A DNA stretch of 35,954 nucleotides, from contig JAFQDN010000051.1 of NCBI GenBank assembly GCA_017415995.1, positions 1-35,954 of the forward strand. Direction: 5' to 3'. This document shows positions 32,402-35,954 of the stretch, in pieces; the first letter of the stretch is position 1, and each line of letters opens with the position of its first letter. Made by a program: the position numbers and the translations under genes. Source of the stretch: Akkermansia sp. GTDB lineage: Bacteria; Verrucomicrobiota; Verrucomicrobiia; Verrucomicrobiales; Akkermansiaceae. Below the pieces are notes generated by a model. The model searched no databases, was not told where the DNA came from, and saw only the letters and a program-made list of their open reading frames with translations.

Positions 32402-32866
32402 ATGTCGTTACTGAAAGGTTGTTTAGTGTTGCTCGGAATCGCGCTGTTGCTGATAAGCGGGTGCTTTTGGTTTTTATCGTTGGGTGAGGAGGAATATATA
32501 GCGACCTCCCCCGTTGCATACGAATCCTTGCCGGATTCTGAGCGGAATATGATACCTCCTTTTGCGCAGCGGGTCTACACGGGGCATTTTGTCGAGTGGC
32601 AGGTGGGGGAATGGTGCTTCTGCTTCGATATTGCCCCGGATAAAGAAGATGCTCTTCGTGCTTGGTGCAAAGATGTTTGCCTTGGTGGTGAGCCTACGGA
32701 GGCTGCCGGTCATCAGCCTCTGCACTTAACAACCCCGGATTGGTGGAACTTAGCGCCTGATGCCTCCCTGTTGTGTTCTGTATCCGGTGCATCAGGCGGT
32801 TTTATGTCTCTGCAGGTTTGGTTTTCTCCCTCCCTCAACAGAGTTTGGGTGATGTACAACCACTGA
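32402..32866 (+). CDS. Putative lipoprotein, unknown function
   Basis: A 154-residue protein from ATG 32402, the first start after the promoter. The signal ends with a lipobox (LLLISGC). The mature part has a cluster of acidic and aromatic residues (GEWCFCFDIAPDKEDALRAWCKDVC) with four Cys, which may form disulfides. The C-terminus is GFMSLQVWFSPSLNRVWVMYNH. No family is recognised. It stands alone, divergent from the L,D-transpeptidases. Confidence 0.6.
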   Translation: MSLLKGCLVLLGIALLLISGCFWFLSLGEEEYIATSPVAYESLPDSERNMIPPFAQRVYTGHFVEWQVGEWCFCFDIAPDKEDALRAWCKDVCLGGEPTEAAGHQPLHLTTPDWWNLAPDASLLCSVSGASGGFMSLQVWFSPSLNRVWVMYNH

Positions 32867-32926
32867 TGCAACTTTTCCGGGGGCGCACCTCATTCTCGGC
32901 GATAGCCTAAACCTTTGGTTCCGGAA

Positions 32927-33559
32927 TCAATTACAGGAAGAGTCTGCTCGGAAATGTACGTTATATTTAATATCGGATCTAAAATCAATCCAATGTAAAT
33001 TGGGTTCAGTAATGCGCCTCATGTCACAAAAATAATCCGGAAGATACATGTTTGATTTAGACTTATACAAGTATTTATCGTTTTGTATAGAAACTGGCGA
33101 CAATGTATTTACTCGCTTTAAATTCCCCGTTATTTTATCAAAAATAAATACAATCTTTTTATATGTCGTTATTTTTGTCCCGTCAGCACAAGCTACGTTG
33201 TTCACCGTTATGCATTTTTCATCATTGGGTATACTTTCCCTATAGAAATACAATTGAAAAGGCGTATTACTATAGAACAACATTTCGCACACACTTCCCA
33301 AATCTAATTTTGAATTGTTTGTTATATTGCTAGGAAGCAGATGGAAATCTGCGCCTTCATGTATTATATAACCTCGTTGTTTTTTTATTATCTCATCTAT
33401 AGTTATAAATGAAGTTTCTCCTTCTTTTGTTTGCGGGGTATTCGGTATTTGTACTTCTAATTGCCATGCCATTACCGGGGGGACAATAGCAACCATACCA
33501 ATAGTACTATGTAATAATAATTTACATAATTTTATATATGTTTCTGCTAAAGTCTTCAT
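32927..33559 (-). CDS. Putative secreted protein, unknown, AT-rich
   Basis: A 210-residue protein from ATG 33559, which gives a signal-like N-terminus (LLLHSTIGMVAIVPPVMAWQ). The mature part is rich in Ile, Lys, Asn and Tyr and has Cys near the C-terminus. The gene is markedly more AT-rich than the core genes and uses many A/T-ending codons, suggesting recent transfer. It lies on the same strand as, and downstream of, the RHS fragment, a location where immunity or cargo genes are found, but a secreted immunity protein would be atypical. No family is recognised. Confidence 0.5.
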   Translation of the reverse strand: MKTLAETYIKLCKLLLHSTIGMVAIVPPVMAWQLEVQIPNTPQTKEGETSFITIDEIIKKQRGYIIHEGADFHLLPSNITNNSKLDLGSVCEMLFYSNTPFQLYFYRESIPNDEKCITVNNVACADGTKITTYKKIVFIFDKITGNLKRVNTLSPVSIQNDKYLYKSKSNMYLPDYFCDMRRITEPNLHWIDFRSDIKYNVHFRADSSCN

Positions 33560-33642
33560 AGGAATAATAATATGATGTTTAAGATTTATAGTCAATGCAT
33601 AGTTGCGTCATGCAGTCGCAAAGTAAACGGATGGAGAACAAG

Positions 33643-33674
33643 ATGCAAGGTTGTTAACGATAATAACCTTGCAT
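33643..33674. terminator. Strong 14-bp hairpin after the RHS fragment
   Basis: ATGCAAGGTTGTTA (33643-33656) and TAATAACCTTGCAT (33661-33674) pair over 14 bp with one G-U, with a 4-base loop. It lies just beyond the RHS stop codon. No long U-tract follows, so it may be a terminator or a repeat-element scar. Confidence 0.55.
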
Positions 33675-33681
33675 GACTACA

Positions 33682-33969
33682 TTATATGTTGTCATAGTCA
33701 TAGCCGTAGCTTTCCCCATTTACCTGAGCTCTCGCGAGCTCGGAGCGCGAGTTGTGCACAAAGGTATCGTTTACCACGTTGCCCTGACGCGAGGTGTTGC
33801 GTGCAGTCGGGCGCCCGAGGACATCGTAGCTGTACTCACGCTGAGTTACAAGGGTGTTACCACGATGGTAAGCCATGCTGATGAGCAGGTCACGCTGCGT
33901 TTCATAGCTCTGCGTAAGCGTCATGCCGTTGTACTTGGTGAGCTCTTCTCTGTCAGATGTAAAATTCAT
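33682..33969 (-). pseudogene. RHS/YD-repeat protein fragment
   Basis: A 95-residue fragment with the YD-repeat signature: SYDVLGRPTARNTSR and then YGYDYDNI, where it stops at TAA. RHS proteins have dozens of such repeats, so both ends are missing. In a full RHS protein this region leads into the conserved core, so the stop here truncates it just where the repeat continues (normally YDNIGNR). It is likely a degraded remnant of a polymorphic toxin or surface protein, in an AT-rich mobile end of the window. Confidence 0.75.
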
Positions 33970-34107
33970 ACCTTTCTGTGTTGACTTACAATTTCATTCT
34001 ACTATAATGAGGGTAGGGTGCGTTCCTCTTGCCCTCGCTGAAAAAATGACGTTCTCAAAACTTTTTTCAATAAAAATGCATTCCGAAGCGCCTATTAGAG
34101 TAGAAAG

Positions 34108-34881
34108 ATGAAAAGTGTCACAAAAACAACTGCGGTTGGGTTGGAAAATGAGCAGAGAGCAATGCCACAAAGGACACAAACCTTGGTAAGAAAACGAAGT
34201 ATTTCAGTATTCTTTATGAAATTAGCAATGCTTATGTATTTGCTTTCTGAGCTAGTTATATGCGTGCACGACTCCAAATCTACTTCTCAAAATGGAATAT
34301 TACAAATAATGTGGAGACATAATCTCAATAACCTCCCGTTTCGATCGTATTTTGATAAAAGTGAATGGGAAATAAGAAGCGAAAAATTGAAGCTTATATA
34401 TTCAGATATTGACATTTCTTCTATAGAATACCATGAGCCTTGGATATACGAAAATCCTGTTCATGGAGATATTTTCTTGCAACGTTTTGAAATAAATAAA
34501 AAAAGTTTTCATGTTATTCCATTAAATCCGCAACATAATCATTTATACTCAGATTTTTTTGATTTGTTGGCGAAATTAAGAATGAAGTATGAATTGAGAG
34601 AATTAAGAGATAACTCATTCCCTGTTGGTTTGTTGTGTATTGCAACAGAAGAAATGAATTTTGCTTTTTTCTATAAAGAAGGAAATGATTATTTTATAGA
34701 TTTTTATGAAGATGCCAAACTAATCATAGGAAGAAATCAGTTTATTACAATAAAGTATGATAAAAAGACAATAACAAAAATAAGCAAATCATTTTATCGT
34801 CAGCTAATCTATTGGGCTACTATATGGGATTCCAAAAGAATCCCATATAGTAGAGGATGGATTCATTATTCTGCCGCCTAG
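34108..34881 (+). CDS. Unknown AT-rich protein with one membrane segment
   Basis: A 257-residue protein. A basic N-terminus of about 34 residues precedes a hydrophobic stretch (FFMKLAMLMYLLSELVICV), then a soluble domain rich in Ile, Lys, Tyr and Phe. An alternative start is the internal ATG at 34216, which would make the stretch a signal peptide. Codon use is strongly A/T-biased. It is divergent from the RHS fragment and next to the IS630 remnant. I recognise no family. It might be an accessory cargo gene of the former RHS locus, but nothing in the sequence proves it. Confidence 0.5.
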   Translation: MKSVTKTTAVGLENEQRAMPQRTQTLVRKRSISVFFMKLAMLMYLLSELVICVHDSKSTSQNGILQIMWRHNLNNLPFRSYFDKSEWEIRSEKLKLIYSDIDISSIEYHEPWIYENPVHGDIFLQRFEINKKSFHVIPLNPQHNHLYSDFFDLLAKLRMKYELRELRDNSFPVGLLCIATEEMNFAFFYKEGNDYFIDFYEDAKLIIGRNQFITIKYDKKTITKISKSFYRQLIYWATIWDSKRIPYSRGWIHYSAA

Positions 34882-34943
34882 ATTTAGGACACAGAGTTAA
34901 TTCTGCTAATCTTGCGCAAAAGCCCGGATGAGTGTATAATAAC

Positions 34944-35744
34944 CATTATTAATCCGGCTGCAATTAATCAGACATTCGTATCCTCATCTTCGGCATAAGC
35001 TGTGCTAGGCTTCTTGAAGAATTTTTTGACGATATGAGGTTCTCGTTGTCGCTTCATCATGTGCCTTCTCACTTTGGTTTTCAATTTACCCTTACATCTG
35101 GCTGGCTCTTCTGCATGAACTCCTTGAACAGCCTTGCATTAAAGGCTTTTTCGGAGAGCATGAATCGAACCTTGCCCTGATTCGTAACAGACGAAATCAT
35201 ATTGACTTTTACTCCTTGATTTGCAATTGGTCGGAACTCCGGAGTCTTGCCTTTTGGGGCATATCCTCTAGGTCTGTGCTGGCACGCTTTTGCGCACGTT
35301 TCATCGCACCAATGGATTTCTCCTTTTTCCGCTTTTGCCCTTTCTTTGATTGCCATAGCTACAGCTTGTGAAGTCCATAGGGCAAAATTAAATCGAAGCT
35401 GGTCTGGTGTCTTATCAATAAGCAATTTTTGAATTGCTTTCTGTTGCTCAATGCTTAAGTAAGAATGTTCGCCTGCCTTGGGCCCTCTTTTTGTTTCCTC
35501 CGGAACTTTAACGTCGCCCTGAGCCTCATCTAACCTTTTTACCCGGTCTTGAACAGTAGCACGATTTAGTTTGAGGCGTTTTGCTATTGTTGGCGCATTC
35601 AAGCCTTCGCTGCGTAGTTTGGATACTTGAATCTGGTATGCTTTTCTCTCTTCAACTGATATAACCTTGATGTTGATGTACTCCCCTTTTGTGGACATGG
35701 ATAGATTATATCATGTCCAATTAACTAAGTCCGGCTTAATAATG
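34944..35744. mobile_element. IS630-type element, internally deleted, with terminal inverted repeats
   Basis: The transposase remnant (34968-35698) is bracketed by imperfect inverted repeats: CATTATTAATCCGGCT (34944-34959) on the left and, in reverse complement, CATTATTAAGCCGGAC (35729-35744) on the right, 14 of 16 identical. The total of about 800 bases is shorter than the usual 1.0-1.2 kb for IS630 elements. I could not identify a TA target duplication with confidence. Confidence 0.65.
34968..35698 (-). pseudogene. IS630-family transposase with internal deletions
   Basis: The frame from 35698 encodes an N-terminal helix-turn-helix (SEGLNAPTIAKRLKLNRATVQDRVKRL), then PDQLRFNFALWTSQAV followed directly by AIKERAKAEKGEIHWCDET. 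In family members about 60 residues normally separate these two blocks, so an in-frame deletion is likely. After FKEFMQKSQPDVRVN comes an early stop at 35081, but in another frame the characteristic C-terminus GKLKTKVRRHMMKRQREPHIV...TNV follows and ends at 34968. The second Asp and third acidic catalytic residue region (around VDN and LNPDE) is missing. The protein should be inactive. Confidence 0.75.
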
Positions 35745-35845
35745 AATGGCTCTGTTAAAGTTTATGGTTGATGCCACAGTTTGCGTTGAGCGAGAAATCA
35801 GAATTTGAAGGGTTGTTTGCGAGCGCCAGCGCCTGCCTCGGCGTA

Positions 35846-35928
35846 GCTGCGCAGCAGCGAAGACGGGAGCCTAAATCAGAACCCGCGTCAGCGGGTGATC
35901 TAACTTAGCCTAGGGCGTAAGCCCTAGG
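35846..35928. repeat. REP-like palindrome cluster at the window end
   Basis: In about 85 bases there are three separate perfect inverted repeats: GCTGCGCAGC (35846-35855), ACCCGC-GTCA-GCGGGT (35881-35896), and CCTAGGGC-GTAA-GCCCTAGG (35909-35928). None is in a gene. Such clusters are typical of repetitive extragenic palindromes, often mobilised by Y1 (RAYT) transposases. The remaining sequence of 35745-35845 and 35929-35954 shows nothing I can name. Confidence 0.6.
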
Positions 35929-35954
35929 TAACAAGCAAAAATGAAATAGAGCCC

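Noticed and set aside
1..35954. CRISPR array or known complete defence system
   Set aside because: No array of regularly spaced direct repeats with unique spacers and no cas genes were seen; the kinase repeat tract is a coding repeat without spacers.

Overview
The window looks like a chromosome segment of a Gram-negative, host-associated bacterium, most likely a Verrucomicrobiota member related to Akkermansiaceae. This is inferred, not proven. The support is: LPS genes (lpxB; kdsA followed by an lptC-like gene, an lptA-like gene and lptB, an order I recall in part from Chlamydia), a GH109-type alpha-N-acetylgalactosaminidase, a fucose mutarotase, a cytochrome bd pair preceded by a DUF4492 gene, and many small lipoproteins without clear families. 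Promoters follow a recurring pattern, TTGACG/TTGCAA, about 17 bases, then TAnnnT.

Layout. 1-213: the 3' end of a group II intron (last codons of its reverse transcriptase, domains V and VI) running up to a tRNA-Val(CAC) gene on the opposite strand. 371-5863: an OprB-like porin, a minus-strand fucU-queD-bioG operon, and a PiT phosphate transporter with a PhoU-like tail. 6155-11428: the GH109 enzyme, a minus-strand lipoprotein/membrane-protein pair behind a strong promoter and a structured leader, and a secreted CBM9-GHL10-like glycosidase. 11560-15702: DUF4492-cydA-cydB, then lpxB. 15710-19307: minus-strand operon of nadB, a secreted double-psi-barrel-like protein and a HAD-FolB fusion. 19441-24856: a lipoprotein, ilvN, a transmembrane Ser/Thr kinase with an ankyrin tail, a membrane protein, rubrerythrin and a small membrane protein. 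24926-29345: the kdsA-lptC-lptA-lptB operon. 29488-32866: catalase, two tandem L,D-transpeptidase lipoproteins and a lipoprotein. 32927-35954: an AT-rich accessory end with two orphan genes, an RHS fragment, an internally deleted IS630-type element with terminal inverted repeats, and a cluster of REP-like hairpins.

Themes. Envelope building (lpxB, kdsA, lpt genes, L,D-transpeptidases), microaerobic and oxidative-stress life (cytochrome bd, catalase, rubrerythrin), and harvesting of host or diet glycans (GH109, FucU, CBM9/GHL10, OprB). The most notable non-coding observation is that about seven genes or operons have a good promoter lying directly against the start codon (predicted leader 0-3 bases), which suggests frequent leaderless transcription. 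The most interesting single spot is the structured leader near 9061-9204. I did not find a CRISPR array or an obvious complete defence system.
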